Shown piece after piece: positions 36,779 to 46,780 of a stretch of 64,000 bases of DNA. Every line of letters begins with the position of its first letter. The first letter of the stretch is position 1. Source of the stretch: Bacteroidales bacterium (GTDB taxonomy: Bacteria > Bacteroidota > Bacteroidia > Bacteroidales > VadinHA17); NCBI GenBank assembly GCA_021371855.1, contig JAJFVL010000018.1, forward strand, positions 62,001 through 126,000, read 5' to 3'. Below the pieces are notes generated by a model. It was not told the DNA's origin, ran no database searches, and was given only the letters and a program-made list of their open reading frames with translations. The translations under genes were made by a program, and so were the position numbers.

Positions 36779-38698
36779 TCATTCTGTTTTCTGGCACCAC
36801 GAAAGCTTATGCTCATTATCACTTAATATCTTTTTATGATCGAGTAACCAGCGGATCACTTTAATAACTTTGTCTTCAGGAAAATCTATCAATTTTACAA
36901 GTTCTTCAGCATCAGGACTTTTCTCGCCAAGAACAGTCTTTATCTCTTCAAGAATCAGGTCAAATTCATATTTGCTCAGATCAAGTTCGTTTCGTTTCCG
37001 GCATACATCACAAATCCCGCATCGATCGGATTCCTCTCCAAAATAGTCAAGGAGAATCATTGATCTGCAACGATTGTCCGATTCGGCAAACTCTATCATC
37101 CTGTTAAGCCTGATCTCATATTTTTCCTTAACATGAAGATAATTATCGGGTGATATCAATAAAGCCCTGCGATCCAGCCTCTCCTCGGTGAAGATCACCA
37201 GTGCTGTCTTTTTTCCTGGTATGTAACGAATTATATTTAATGTTGACAATTTCACAAGATATTGATAAACAGTATCATGTGTTGCCGCCGATTTTCTGGA
37301 AAGGGCATCTTCATTAACCGGAACAAACCCGGAGAACATTCCGGTATATGACCTCAGAAGAAGTTTTATAAATCCGTCAAACGCTTCGTTTGCTACCTGA
37401 AATTTGTACAGATCGTCGCGACCTACAGTAAAATGAATCCTGGAAGGATTGTTAATTTCTTCGGTAAATTCAAGATAACCTTCCCTTTGAAGAAATTGAA
37501 GGCTGTTATAGGTTTCAATTACCGGGAGACGGTATCTTGAAACAAAATCTGACATATTGAAATCAAAGACATTGTCTTTTCCTGATCCGAGAGGAACCTG
37601 CAGGAAATTACATAATGCCTCATAAATATCTTTTATTTTATCAACAGGAGGAAACTTTTTACGCATAGATTCAAATAACCTGTTTTTATCAGCCTGTGAG
37701 TATAAAAGAACCGCAAACGCCGGTTTATTATCGCGACCTGCCCTCCCACTCTCCTGAAAATAATTCTCGATCGAATCAGGTATGTCCCAGTGAACAACAA
37801 ACCTCACTTCAGCTTTATCAATACCCATTCCAAAGGCGTTTGTAGCAACAATCACCCTTGTTTCTCCTTCAGCCCAGGACGCTTGCTTTTTATCGCGCAG
37901 TTCGTCGGGGAGGCCTGCATGATAGAAATCTGCACTGATGCCATTTGCTACTAAAAGTTCAGCCACCTCTTTGCATCTTTTCCGGCTTCTGACATAAACA
38001 ATACCGCTTCCTTTTGCTTTCTGCAGAGTTTTAACCAGGTATGTACCTTTATCTTCAACTTTTCGTACCAGGTACGAAATATTTTTTCTGTCGAAACTGG
38101 TTCTCAGAACATTTTTTCCCCTGAAAGCCAATTTTGACATAATATCATCAATAACCTGCGGAGTAGCTGAAGCAGTAAGGGCAAGAAAGGGTACTTTATC
38201 GGAGATATGATCACGCAGTGTAGCAATCTTCAGATAAGAAGGCCTGAAATCGTACCCCCATTGAGATATGCAGTGAGCTTCATCAATAGCGACAAGCGAT
38301 AAGTCTAGTTTTGATACCTTTGCCTGAAAAATCCTCGTCGATATTCTTTCGGGTGAAACATAGAGGAACTTGTAATCTCCATATATCGCATTTTCGAGTG
38401 CAATATCAATCTCCTCTCCCGACATCCCTGAATGTATTGCTATTGATTTTATTTCCAGACTATTAAGTCGGCTAACCTGATCCTTCATCAAAGCTATCAG
38501 GGGGGTTATAACCAGGCATATACCGTCATGTGCAAGTGCGGGAACCTGAAAAGTGATTGATTTACCACCTCCGGTAGGCATAAGTCCAAGAGTATCTTTC
38601 CCTTCAGCAACAGATCGTATTATCTCCTCCTGCAAGGGTTTGAAGGAGGTAAATCCCCAATACCTGGTTAAAATCTGTCTGTATGGTTCAATATTCAT
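36779..38698 (-). CDS. recQ: ATP-dependent DNA helicase RecQ
   Basis: From the preferred ATG at 38698 (MNIEPYRQ) the protein has 639 residues; an upstream ATG at 38719 would add seven. Walker A is TGGGKS (42-47), motif II is AIDEAHCISQWG, and motifs V-VI include NAFGMGID and QESGRAGRD. The RQC zinc site is visible as Cys-x16-CxxCxxC (CRSMI...CGICDVC). The C-terminus lacks a clear HRDC domain, as in shorter bacterial RecQ proteins. It unwinds 3'-5' in recombination and fork repair. It is divergent from guaB; the 128-bp gap to the GH31 gene (36651-36778) has no recognisable feature. Confidence 0.95.
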   Translation of the reverse strand: MNIEPYRQILTRYWGFTSFKPLQEEIIRSVAEGKDTLGLMPTGGGKSITFQVPALAHDGICLVITPLIALMKDQVSRLNSLEIKSIAIHSGMSGEEIDIALENAIYGDYKFLYVSPERISTRIFQAKVSKLDLSLVAIDEAHCISQWGYDFRPSYLKIATLRDHISDKVPFLALTASATPQVIDDIMSKLAFRGKNVLRTSFDRKNISYLVRKVEDKGTYLVKTLQKAKGSGIVYVRSRKRCKEVAELLVANGISADFYHAGLPDELRDKKQASWAEGETRVIVATNAFGMGIDKAEVRFVVHWDIPDSIENYFQESGRAGRDNKPAFAVLLYSQADKNRLFESMRKKFPPVDKIKDIYEALCNFLQVPLGSGKDNVFDFNMSDFVSRYRLPVIETYNSLQFLQREGYLEFTEEINNPSRIHFTVGRDDLYKFQVANEAFDGFIKLLLRSYTGMFSGFVPVNEDALSRKSAATHDTVYQYLVKLSTLNIIRYIPGKKTALVIFTEERLDRRALLISPDNYLHVKEKYEIRLNRMIEFAESDNRCRSMILLDYFGEESDRCGICDVCRKRNELDLSKYEFDLILEEIKTVLGEKSPDAEELVKLIDFPEDKVIKVIRWLLDHKKILSDNEHKLSWCQKTE

Positions 38699-38716
38699 TG
38701 ATTGTTGCACAATATA

Positions 38717-38724
38717 CAAAAGTA
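38717..38724 (-). promoter_or_regulatory. Possible -7 box for recQ
   Basis: On the minus strand TACTTTTG matches TAnnTTTG, 18 bp upstream of the chosen recQ ATG at 38698. No well-spaced -33 TTG is seen, so support is limited. Confidence 0.3.
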
Positions 38725-38826
38725 ATAACTGTATTTCAATTTTTTATGGAGGTTAAAATTAAAGAGTTGTATAAAGAGTCTCGATTTTTTCGTAATTTCG
38801 CCAGCAAATTCTTAAAATATAATCTG

Positions 38827-40308
38827 ATGTCATTTATTGAAGATAAGATACTATATGAAGGTTTAACTTTTGACGATGTTTTATTGGTTCCTTCATATTC
38901 TGAGGTACTTCCAAGGGAAGTTAATCTCAGCTCAAGGTTCACGAGGAACATTCTTATCAACACGCCTGTTGTGTCGGCTGCAATGGATACAGTCACTGAA
39001 GCTGATCTTGCAATTGCCATTGCGCGTGAAGGAGGTATTGGCGTAATCCATAAGAATATGACAATTGAAAAACAGGCAACCCAGATAAAACGGGTTAAGA
39101 GAGCCGAAAATGTTATGATATTCGATCCCATAACGATAAATCTCGATGGGACTATTGCCGATGCCATGAATCTTATGAGTGAATATAAGATCGGAGGTAT
39201 TCCCGTCATTGATAATAATGGCATTTTGAAAGGGATTGTCACGAACAGGGATCTGCGATTTGAAAATAATCTCTCAAGGAAGATTACAGAGGTCATGACT
39301 ACCAATCTGATCACAACATATCATCAGACTAATCTTGCCGCTGCCGCAAGAATACTTCAGAAACATAAGATCGAAAAACTTCCCATGATAGATGAATCGG
39401 GGAAGCTTATTGGTTTAATCACCTATAAAGATATAACAAAAGCCAAAGATCGTCCTAATTCATGTAAAGATGACAAGGGAAGGTTAAGGGTGGCCGGAGC
39501 CGTCGGGATTGCCGCCGACACGATGGAACGGGTTGATGCTCTTGTGAATGCAAACGTCGATGCAATATCAATTGATACAGCACATGCTCATTCAAAAAAT
39601 GTCATCAGAATTTTAAAGGAAATCAAACGAAACTATTCCGGTATAGATGTTATTGCCGGAAATATCGCCACAGGCGAGGCAGCTAAAGAACTCGTTAATA
39701 AAGGCGCTGATGCAGTAAAAGTTGGAATAGGCCCTGGATCAATATGCACAACAAGGATTGTTGCCGGTGTAGGAGTACCTCAACTCTCTGCCATTTACAA
39801 TGTTGCACAAGCCATTGAAGGATCAGGTGTTCCGGTAATAGCTGACGGTGGAATAAGGTACTCGGGTGATATTATAAAGGCAATCGCAGCCGGAGCTGAT
39901 TCAATCATGGCAGGATCACTATTTGCCGGGGTTGAAGAATCACCTGGGGATACAATCATTTATAATGGACGTAAATTCAAGGCGTATCGGGGAATGGGAT
40001 CTATTGAAGCCATGCAACAGGGTTCCAAAGATCGTTATTTCCAGGACATGGAGGATGATATCAGAAAACTCGTTCCTGAAGGGATTGAAGCAAGGGTGCC
40101 TTATAAAGGATCTCTTTCTGAAGTGATTTATCAGATGTTGGGAGGATTAAGATCCGGAATGGGTTATCTGGGGACTATCGATATTGCCACTTTGAAAAAG
40201 GAAGGAAAATTTGTAAGAATCACCAGTTCCGGGATCATAGAAAGTCATCCGCATGATGTTTCTATTACACGGGAGGCCCCTAATTACAGCAGAAAATCAT
40301 TAGAATAA
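38827..40308 (+). CDS. guaB: IMP dehydrogenase
   Basis: Starting at the ATG at 38827 ([12 protein letters not shown]) the protein has 493 residues, the normal length; longer in-frame starts extend into the recQ promoter and are rejected. The barrel starts [17 protein letters not shown], is interrupted by a CBS pair (about residues 95-210), and resumes with IDTAHAHS. The catalytic Cys307 lies in [15 protein letters not shown], and the flap region contains [10 protein letters not shown]. It converts IMP to XMP in guanine nucleotide synthesis. It is followed 19 bp later by the peptidyl-prolyl isomerase cluster, which may share its transcript. Confidence 0.97.
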   Translation: MSFIEDKILYEGLTFDDVLLVPSYSEVLPREVNLSSRFTRNILINTPVVSAAMDTVTEADLAIAIAREGGIGVIHKNMTIEKQATQIKRVKRAENVMIFDPITINLDGTIADAMNLMSEYKIGGIPVIDNNGILKGIVTNRDLRFENNLSRKITEVMTTNLITTYHQTNLAAAARILQKHKIEKLPMIDESGKLIGLITYKDITKAKDRPNSCKDDKGRLRVAGAVGIAADTMERVDALVNANVDAISIDTAHAHSKNVIRILKEIKRNYSGIDVIAGNIATGEAAKELVNKGADAVKVGIGPGSICTTRIVAGVGVPQLSAIYNVAQAIEGSGVPVIADGGIRYSGDIIKAIAAGADSIMAGSLFAGVEESPGDTIIYNGRKFKAYRGMGSIEAMQQGSKDRYFQDMEDDIRKLVPEGIEARVPYKGSLSEVIYQMLGGLRSGMGYLGTIDIATLKKEGKFVRITSSGIIESHPHDVSITREAPNYSRKSLE

Positions 40309-40327
40309 CAGGTTTCACTTAATCCTG

Positions 40328-42019
40328 ATGAATATCAGATTATTTTTAATAAGTCCTATATTAATCCTGTTCCAGGCTGTTTGCCATGCACAAGGCCCGG
40401 ATAATAAAACATTGTTAACGGTTGATGGAAGGAAGATTCAAGCGGGAGAATTTATCAGGATGTACAAAAAAAACCTGGAACCGGGAAAAACATTGGATAT
40501 TGACAGCTATCTGCAGCAATATATTGCCTTCAAACTAAAAGTAGCTGACGCTATTAATGAAGGATATGATACTACCAATGCTTTCAGAAATGAGTTGAAT
40601 GGATACAGGGATCAGCTTGCCCAAAGCTATCTTACCGACACACAAATAAAGGAAAAGTTGTTACAGGAAGCATATAAAAGATCGCTTGTTGAAATAAATG
40701 CATGGCACATTTTGATCACAATACCGCAAAAAGCTTCCCCCGAAGATACTCTTAAAGCCTGGAAAAAAGCAATTGATATCAGGGAGCGGATTATCAGAGG
40801 TGAGGCATTTGAACAAGTTGCCAGAAGTGCTTCCGATGACAAATCAGCCGAAATAAACGGCGGGAACCTGGGATATTTTACTGTGTTCCAGATGATAATG
40901 CCATTTGAAGATGCAGTATATTCCCTTGATAAAGGTGCTATCTCGATGCCTGTCAGAACACCCTTCGGATATCATATTATTAAAGTGACTGATAAGCGCC
41001 CTTCGAAAGGAAAAATCAAGGTGGCTCATATTATGAAGGTTGTACCACCGGACGCAGATGAAAAAAGAGTCTCACAGGCAGAAGAGGATATAAATAATAT
41101 TTACAAAAAATTGCAGGAGGGAACCTCATTCGCGGAACTTGCCCAAAAATATTCCGATCACAAGGAATCATCTTCAAAAGGTGGTGAACTTAGCTGGTTC
41201 GGAACAGGAGAAATTGTCAGTGAATTTTCTGAAGCTGCATTCTCTATTACCGACACTGGCAATTACACTAAACCTGTCAGGACAAATTATGGCTGGCACA
41301 TTATTAAACTCCTCGACCGAAAAGCTCCTGGATCATTTGCAGAGTCAAGATCATTTCTGGAAAGTAAAATTAACCCGTCATATCTTAATTCCATAAGCAA
41401 GAAAGCGCTTGTCGAAAAATTAAAAAATGAATACAATTTCAATATAAATCAGGCTGCCTATAACTGGTTTGTTAAAAATACCGATACCCTTATCATTAAA
41501 GGATCAGGAAAATATCACAGGGACAAAATGCCTAAAGGACCAATTTATTCTTTTGCAAATCAACATCTTACAACAAATGAATTTGCTGATTTTATTGAGA
41601 AACATGGACAGATGGTCTCTACTGACAAATCATCAGTTTTTCTCAGTAATTGTTTGGCCACAAGTGCAAGTGATCATTTAATCAATTATGAGAACTCTGT
41701 CCTTGAAGAGAAATATCCGGACTTCCGTTATCTGATGACCGAGTTCAGAGACGGGATGCTGCTCTTTGAAATATCCGAAAAAAAAATATGGAACGTTGTC
41801 AACGAGGACTCCGTGGGGCTTCATAATTATTATGAAGATCATAGAAACAACTATCTTACACCTCGTCCCTTGAGTTTTGATGAAGTTCAGGGAGAAATGA
41901 TTTCCGGGTATCAGGAATATATCGAGAATAAATGGGTAAGACAATTAAAAGAGAAATATAACGTTAAGATTGACAGTTTGGTACTTGAAGAAGTGATGAG
42001 GAGTTTAACCAATGAATAA
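40328..42019 (+). CDS. Periplasmic peptidyl-prolyl isomerase with two parvulin domains
   Basis: 563 residues with a Sec signal (ending CHAQ, residue 22). A SurA-like N-terminal helical part precedes parvulin domain 1 (about 125-225; WHILITIP, GGNLGYFTV, FGYHIIKV) and domain 2 (about 230-330; VAHIMKVV, GGELSWFGTGE, YGWHIIKLLDRK). A 230-residue C-terminal region has no recognisable domain. It should assist folding of outer-membrane proteins. It is the first of three linked chaperone-like genes and overlaps the next by 8 bp. Confidence 0.85.
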   Translation: MNIRLFLISPILILFQAVCHAQGPDNKTLLTVDGRKIQAGEFIRMYKKNLEPGKTLDIDSYLQQYIAFKLKVADAINEGYDTTNAFRNELNGYRDQLAQSYLTDTQIKEKLLQEAYKRSLVEINAWHILITIPQKASPEDTLKAWKKAIDIRERIIRGEAFEQVARSASDDKSAEINGGNLGYFTVFQMIMPFEDAVYSLDKGAISMPVRTPFGYHIIKVTDKRPSKGKIKVAHIMKVVPPDADEKRVSQAEEDINNIYKKLQEGTSFAELAQKYSDHKESSSKGGELSWFGTGEIVSEFSEAAFSITDTGNYTKPVRTNYGWHIIKLLDRKAPGSFAESRSFLESKINPSYLNSISKKALVEKLKNEYNFNINQAAYNWFVKNTDTLIIKGSGKYHRDKMPKGPIYSFANQHLTTNEFADFIEKHGQMVSTDKSSVFLSNCLATSASDHLINYENSVLEEKYPDFRYLMTEFRDGMLLFEISEKKIWNVVNEDSVGLHNYYEDHRNNYLTPRPLSFDEVQGEMISGYQEYIENKWVRQLKEKYNVKIDSLVLEEVMRSLTNE

Positions 42020-42860
42020 GACTTTAATAATATTAATAGCCGTTTTTTCTCTGCTGGGTTGCAGGGATAAAAACAGTACAATCAAAAGAGTTGCTGTTGC
42101 AAAAGTGGGTACTAACATTCTCTATTACGATGAAATGCCAAAGCTTGTTCAACATGGAATAAATGAGACTGACAGTGCTGCCCTCATACAGAATTATATC
42201 AATAAGTGGGCAAAACGGCAGCTTTTGTTACAAAAAGCTGAAGATAATTTATCACCCGAATTAAAGAATGAGATTACCCGGCAAGTTAATGAAACAAGGA
42301 CCAATCTTGTAATATACCAGTATCAAAAGCAGATGATGCTCGAAAAAATGGATACTGTTTTATCTGATTCAGAAATTGAAAATTATTACGCTGCAAATGA
42401 AAAGAGTTTTGTTCTTAACTCAAACATTGTAAAGGCAGTGTTAATCAAATTACCTGTTGAAACGCCAAATCTTAATAAGATAAAATTACTGGCCCGGTCA
42501 AATAATCATAACGATATGCTGCAACTTGAGAGTTATTGCTTTCAATTCGCTGAAAAATTTGATGATTTCGATGAAAAATGGGTTCCGTTGGACAGAATTA
42601 CTGTAGAACTGCAGCAGGATATTAATGATCAGGAAAATTTTCTGAAGAAAAATACTTTTTTTGAGACCAGCGACTCCCAATCAGTATATCTGATTTCAAT
42701 CAGGGAATACAGGCTCAGATCTTCCATTGCTCCTCTGGAATATGTCAGAGACGAAATAAAGAGTATTATCTGGAACAACAGGAGGTTTGAATTTATTCAG
42801 TCGCTCGAAAACGGAATTTATAATGAAGCATTAAAAGAAAATAGTTTTAAGATATATTAA
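42012..42860 (+). CDS. SurA-like lipoprotein without a parvulin domain
   Basis: 282 residues with a lipoprotein signal (FSLLGC, Cys17). The mature protein begins with the SurA-type AVAKVGTNILYYDEMPKLV followed by a long helical region, like the chaperone core of SurA/PpiD relatives. None of the parvulin strand motifs (such as HIL or GYHI) is present. It overlaps the preceding isomerase gene and lies 67 bp before SurA, so the three are one operon. I infer a membrane-anchored, non-catalytic chaperone partner for outer-membrane protein assembly. Confidence 0.65.
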   Translation: MNKTLIILIAVFSLLGCRDKNSTIKRVAVAKVGTNILYYDEMPKLVQHGINETDSAALIQNYINKWAKRQLLLQKAEDNLSPELKNEITRQVNETRTNLVIYQYQKQMMLEKMDTVLSDSEIENYYAANEKSFVLNSNIVKAVLIKLPVETPNLNKIKLLARSNNHNDMLQLESYCFQFAEKFDDFDEKWVPLDRITVELQQDINDQENFLKKNTFFETSDSQSVYLISIREYRLRSSIAPLEYVRDEIKSIIWNNRRFEFIQSLENGIYNEALKENSFKIY

Positions 42861-42927
42861 AATAAAGAACTATACCGCATCTTGTCGGGAAGAGCTCAGT
42901 TATACCTTTAAAATCAATTGTGTTATT

Positions 42928-44286
42928 ATGAAAAGAAATTTAAGATTTTGTCTGGTTTTGATAGGTTTGTTTATACCAGGAGTGTTTATAGCTAATTCGC
43001 AGACTCTTGTCGAATCGGTTGCTGCAATTGTCGGAAATGAAGTTGTCTATCTTTCGGATATTGAGAATGCAGTCGCTGATCTCAGAAGAGGAGGAAACAG
43101 AACTCCGGTTGATCAATTAAGGTGCAGTGTTCTTCATGAAATACTTGTATCAAAACTATTTCTTGATCAGGCCAGGATCGATAGCATAACCGTTACTGAT
43201 GATGCGGTTGAAGGTGAACTCAATATGAGGATGAATGATGCTGTAAGACGGGCAGGAAGTGAAGAAGCTCTGGTTGCATATTTTAGAAAGAGTATGGTTG
43301 AAATCAGAAGAGATATCAGGAAGACGATGCTGGATCAGCAAATTGTACGGGAGGTACAAGGCAAAATTGGGGAGAACTTATCCGTAACACCAGCCGACGT
43401 AAAAAGATATTTTGCGACCATCCCAAAAGACAGTCTCCCGATTGTTCCCGCAAAATACAAAGTAAGTATCATTCAGGTTGATCCACCATCTAATGAAGAC
43501 AATAAGGCAATGGCTCGCCAGAAACTTCTTGACATACGAAGCCAGATACTTGGAGGAAAAAGTTTTTATGCATTGGCAGCATTATACTCTGAAGATCCCG
43601 GATCCGCAAAAAGCGGGGGGGAAATCGGATTCCTGACAAGAGGAGAACTCGAAAAAGAGTATGCTGATGCTGCATTCAGCCTGAGCAAAAACTCCATTTC
43701 CAAAATAGTTGAAACAAAATATGGATTCCATCTTATACAGCTTATCGATCGTAAAGGAGAAATGGTTAATACACGTCATATTCTTATCAGACCACAGGTT
43801 AAACCGGAACAGGCTGAGAAAGCAATTTCAAAACTCGACAGCCTGGCTACCCAGATAAGAAAAGACAGCATCAAATTTGAAACTGCAGCATTTCGTTTCT
43901 CAACCCACAAGGATAGCAGGATCAATGGTGGTAAGCTCGTAAGTACAAATCCTTCCGACAGGGTTTCATGGTTTTCTCTTGAAGAGTTAAACAAGGATAT
44001 GTATGTAAAAATAAGGGAAATGAAAATTGGAGAGATATCAGATCCTTTCCAGACAACCGACGAAAACAATAATGTGGTTTTCAGGATAATAAGACTGGAT
44101 GATGAAATGCCCGCCCATACTGCAAATATTAAAGATGACTATCAGAATCTGTCAAATGCGGCTTTAATGACTCTTCAGAGTAAGACTTATGAAAAATGGA
44201 TAAAAAATAAAATTGAAAATACTTATCTGAAAGTAAGTGACGAGTATAAATCGTGTGAATTTTTGAAAAAAGAATGGTTGAAATAA
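42928..44286 (+). CDS. surA: SurA-type periplasmic chaperone and isomerase
   Basis: 452 residues with a Sec signal ending near ANSQ. The N-terminal chaperone region has LVESVAAIVGNEVVYLSDIENAV, the SurA hallmark. Parvulin domain 1 has YKVSIIQVDPP, GGEIGFLTRGEL and YGFHLIQLIDRKG; domain 2 begins TRHILIRPQ and has GGKLVS but is weaker at its end. It escorts unfolded outer-membrane proteins across the periplasm. It follows two related genes and overlaps the OstA-like gene by 13 bp, linking it to outer-membrane biogenesis. Confidence 0.88.
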   Translation: MKRNLRFCLVLIGLFIPGVFIANSQTLVESVAAIVGNEVVYLSDIENAVADLRRGGNRTPVDQLRCSVLHEILVSKLFLDQARIDSITVTDDAVEGELNMRMNDAVRRAGSEEALVAYFRKSMVEIRRDIRKTMLDQQIVREVQGKIGENLSVTPADVKRYFATIPKDSLPIVPAKYKVSIIQVDPPSNEDNKAMARQKLLDIRSQILGGKSFYALAALYSEDPGSAKSGGEIGFLTRGELEKEYADAAFSLSKNSISKIVETKYGFHLIQLIDRKGEMVNTRHILIRPQVKPEQAEKAISKLDSLATQIRKDSIKFETAAFRFSTHKDSRINGGKLVSTNPSDRVSWFSLEELNKDMYVKIREMKIGEISDPFQTTDENNNVVFRIIRLDDEMPAHTANIKDDYQNLSNAALMTLQSKTYEKWIKNKIENTYLKVSDEYKSCEFLKKEWLK

Positions 44287-45851
44287 AAGTTTTAAGGCAG
44301 TCTCTCAAAATTTCAGAATTCAGGCATCTCTTTTATGCTTTATTCTTAATGTATATCCCTTTAAATGGGTATACCCAGGATATTTCCGGGCCAAGACAAG
44401 GAACAACAAAAATTGAAATTATTAATGCAGAAGTCTGGGAGGTAGACGAAAATATTGATAAGGATCTTCAACGTCTTTTGGGAGATGTTCAATTAAGTCA
44501 TAAAGACGTCTTAATGTATTGCGACAGTGCCTATTACTATAAGAGCAAAGATCAGGTAAAAGCTTTTAGCAAAATCCACATCGAACAGGGTGACACTCTT
44601 GACCTTTATGGTGATTACCTTTTTTATGATGGCAATACAGGAAAGGCTGACATTGATGGGAATGTCGAACTTGTTGATAAAGAGACGCACCTGTATACCA
44701 GAAAAATCGATTATGATGTACAGAATAAAATCGCCCGGTATAATGAACATGGCAGAATTACAAATGCCAGCAATACTCTTGTAAGCAGAATCGGCGTTTA
44801 TTTTGTTTCCGATAATCTCTTCCATTTCAAGGATAGTGTAAAAATCACTAATCCCGACTATGTAATGGTTGCTGACACAATGGATTACAATACAAAATCA
44901 GAAACGGCATTTTTTACTGGTCCTACTGAACTTACTGGTGATAGTATACATCTTTACTGTGAAAAAGGATGGTATGATACCAAAAAAGAAGTCACTTCAA
45001 TATGGAAACATGCCTTTATCGACAACAGGAAACAGATCGTTCATGGTGATTCTTTATTTTTCAATGACAGTACAGGTTATGGCGAATCATTCGGGAATGT
45101 CGTTATTCAGGATACTACGAACAACCTTGTTGCAGAGGGAAATTATGCCTGGTATTATAAAGAACCGGAAAGATTTGAGATTACCGACAAGGCTGTTTTC
45201 ATACAGGTATCAAAAAAAGATTCCCTTTTCCTTCACGCCGACACTATCAATTCAGTTATAGTATCAGACACAGCAGCAAAGGCGTACCGATTGATGAGGG
45301 CATACCACGGCTGCCGTATTTTCAGCCAGGATATCCAGGCAAAGTGCGACTCTCTCGCATATTCATTTCAGGATTCAGTTATCAGATTATATAAATCTCC
45401 TGTACTCTGGTCAGAAGAGAATCAGCTTACATCCGACTCTATGGCTGTATTTACAAAAAACCGGATGACTGACCGTTTGGAATTATATAATTCAGCTTTT
45501 GTAACCAGCCAGATTGACACAATAAGGTTTAATCAGATAAAAGGCAGATCACTGACCGGATATTTTAAAAACAATGAACTTTTTAAAATTGATATCAAAG
45601 GTAACGGAGAATCGATTTATTATCTTCTGGATGGAGAAGATGTTGCAGGGGTCAATCAGTCGCAATGTGCAAATATTGAAATCTATATTGAAAAAGGTAA
45701 AGTGACAGAAATTTTTGAACTCCAGAGCCCGGGAGGTTCCATTGATCCTCCTGAACCTGAACCGACAATACCTAAAGAACTCAGACTTAAAGGCTTTAAC
45801 TGGCTGAATAATTTGCGACCTAAACAAAAAGCTGATATATTCAACGAATAA
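44274..45851 (+). CDS. OstA/LptA-like protein
   Basis: 525 residues. A Sec signal follows a longer polar N-terminus (MVEIKVLRQ), ending at YTQD near residue 37. The rest is a series of repeated beta strands with the OstA motif pattern (DVLMYCDSAYYYKSKDQVKAFS, DLYGDYLFYDGNTGKADI, MVADTMDYNTKSETAFF), consistent with a beta-jellyroll chain that binds lipopolysaccharide. LptA in Proteobacteria is about 180 residues; Bacteroidota versions are longer, as here. The C-terminus (EPEPTIPKEL) is proline-rich. It overlaps surA and is followed by a bidirectional terminator. Confidence 0.8.
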   Translation: MVEIKVLRQSLKISEFRHLFYALFLMYIPLNGYTQDISGPRQGTTKIEIINAEVWEVDENIDKDLQRLLGDVQLSHKDVLMYCDSAYYYKSKDQVKAFSKIHIEQGDTLDLYGDYLFYDGNTGKADIDGNVELVDKETHLYTRKIDYDVQNKIARYNEHGRITNASNTLVSRIGVYFVSDNLFHFKDSVKITNPDYVMVADTMDYNTKSETAFFTGPTELTGDSIHLYCEKGWYDTKKEVTSIWKHAFIDNRKQIVHGDSLFFNDSTGYGESFGNVVIQDTTNNLVAEGNYAWYYKEPERFEITDKAVFIQVSKKDSLFLHADTINSVIVSDTAAKAYRLMRAYHGCRIFSQDIQAKCDSLAYSFQDSVIRLYKSPVLWSEENQLTSDSMAVFTKNRMTDRLELYNSAFVTSQIDTIRFNQIKGRSLTGYFKNNELFKIDIKGNGESIYYLLDGEDVAGVNQSQCANIEIYIEKGKVTEIFELQSPGGSIDPPEPEPTIPKELRLKGFNWLNNLRPKQKADIFNE

Positions 45852-45853
45852 AA

Positions 45854-45886
45854 AAAGAGGCTGATCTCGCGTGAGTCAGCCTCTTT
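45854..45886. terminator. Bidirectional terminator between convergent genes
   Basis: A perfect 11-bp stem (AAAGAGGCTGA at 45854-45864, TCAGCCTCTTT at 45876-45886) with further pairing in the loop (CTC...GAG). A-runs and T-runs flank it on both sides, so it can end transcription of the OstA-like gene and of the DUF2795-type gene that starts on the other strand. Confidence 0.85.
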
Positions 45887-45887
45887 C

Positions 45888-46109
45888 TTAATATTCATCT
45901 TCATTAAAAAAGAAGTCGTCCTTACTTGGGTAATCGGGCCAGATATCTTCAATAGTTTCATAGACATCCCCTTCATCCTCCAGATCCTGCAGATTTTCAA
46001 TAACTTCCATTGGAGCACCCGACCTAATGGCGAAATCAATCAGCTCATCTTTCGTAGCAGGCCATGGAGCATCCTCAAGTTTTGATGCTAATTCAAGTGT
46101 CCAGTACAT
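45888..46109 (-). CDS. Small acidic DUF2795-type protein
   Basis: 73 residues beginning MYWTLELASKLEDAPWPATKDELIDFAIRSG, a winged-helix-like fold of the DUF2795 type, with an acidic tail (DDFFFNEDEY). Small proteins of this kind are widespread in Bacteroidota next to housekeeping genes; their role is unknown to me. It has its own well-formed promoter at 46145-46176 and its stop abuts the bidirectional terminator, so it is a monocistronic unit and probably well expressed. Confidence 0.75.
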   Translation of the reverse strand: MYWTLELASKLEDAPWPATKDELIDFAIRSGAPMEVIENLQDLEDEGDVYETIEDIWPDYPSKDDFFFNEDEY

Positions 46110-46144
46110 AATTTCTGAATAAATTTAATCTTTAATAAAGTTTG

Positions 46145-46176
46145 CAAATATATATATTATTTTGTTTAATAAGCAA
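46145..46176 (-). promoter_or_regulatory. Promoter of the DUF2795-type gene
   Basis: On the minus strand TATATTTG (46145-46152) matches the -7 consensus TAnnTTTG, and TTG (46174-46176) lies 21 bp upstream in the -33 position. The predicted start is about 30 bp before the ATG at 46109. Confidence 0.55.
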
Positions 46177-46202
46177 TACCTTTTTTTAAGATTTTTAACA
46201 TA

Positions 46203-46745
46203 TTATTCCTGCCATTTAACTTCCTCTATATCAAGTTCCAAGCGTATTTTTCTTGATAAAACGAATAAATAATCAGAAAGTCTGTTCAGAAATATACAGA
46301 TTATCTCAGGAGAACCTTCAGTTTCTTTCAGCCTTGAAACCGATCTTTCTGCCCGTCGACAAACACATTTGGTTATATGACAATATGATATCAGCATATT
46401 TCCTCCGGGCAGTATGAAATTTTTCAACGGAGGAAGCAACTCATCCATCAAATCAATTTCTTTTTCAATTAACAATACACAATCACCATCAGGTAATATC
46501 ATTTTGATGTTACTGTTTTCACCGTCGTGTGCCAGTGCAGAGGCACATTTCATCAGCTGACACTGGATATAAGTCAGAAATTCGTGCCGTCCCGTATTGT
46601 CCTTATGATCTTTCAGCAAGCCAATCCAGGCTATAAGCTCTTCGATTGAACCATATGCCTCCACTCTGATAGAGTGTTTCGGAACCCTCCTGCCTCCTGA
46701 CAGTGAAGTTGTTCCATCATCACCTGTACGGGTATAGATCTTCAT
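46203..46745 (-). CDS. PduO-type ATP:cob(I)alamin adenosyltransferase
   Basis: 180 residues, cytoplasmic. The family motifs are TRTGDDGTTSL at the N-terminus (ATP site), RRAERSV near residue 130 and LNRLSDYLFVLSRKIR near residue 155. The enzyme transfers the 5'-deoxyadenosyl group from ATP to reduced cobalamin, making the cofactor for methylmalonyl-CoA mutase and other mutases. It lies 36 bp after the ABC ATPase gene on the same strand, but the two have no obvious functional link. Confidence 0.92.
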   Translation of the reverse strand: MKIYTRTGDDGTTSLSGGRRVPKHSIRVEAYGSIEELIAWIGLLKDHKDNTGRHEFLTYIQCQLMKCASALAHDGENSNIKMILPDGDCVLLIEKEIDLMDELLPPLKNFILPGGNMLISYCHITKCVCRRAERSVSRLKETEGSPEIICIFLNRLSDYLFVLSRKIRLELDIEEVKWQE

Positions 46746-46780
46746 GATCCGTCAAAAAGTAATAAAAAAGATGAAAAGCG

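Noticed and set aside
38683..38826. Upstream in-frame extension of guaB
   Set aside because: It would add 48 residues that no IMP dehydrogenase has and would overlap the recQ start; the ATG at 38827 gives the normal protein.
38736..39314. A 192-codon open frame on the minus strand inside guaB
   Set aside because: It is antisense to a full-length IMP dehydrogenase with all motifs, and its translation has no recognisable domain.
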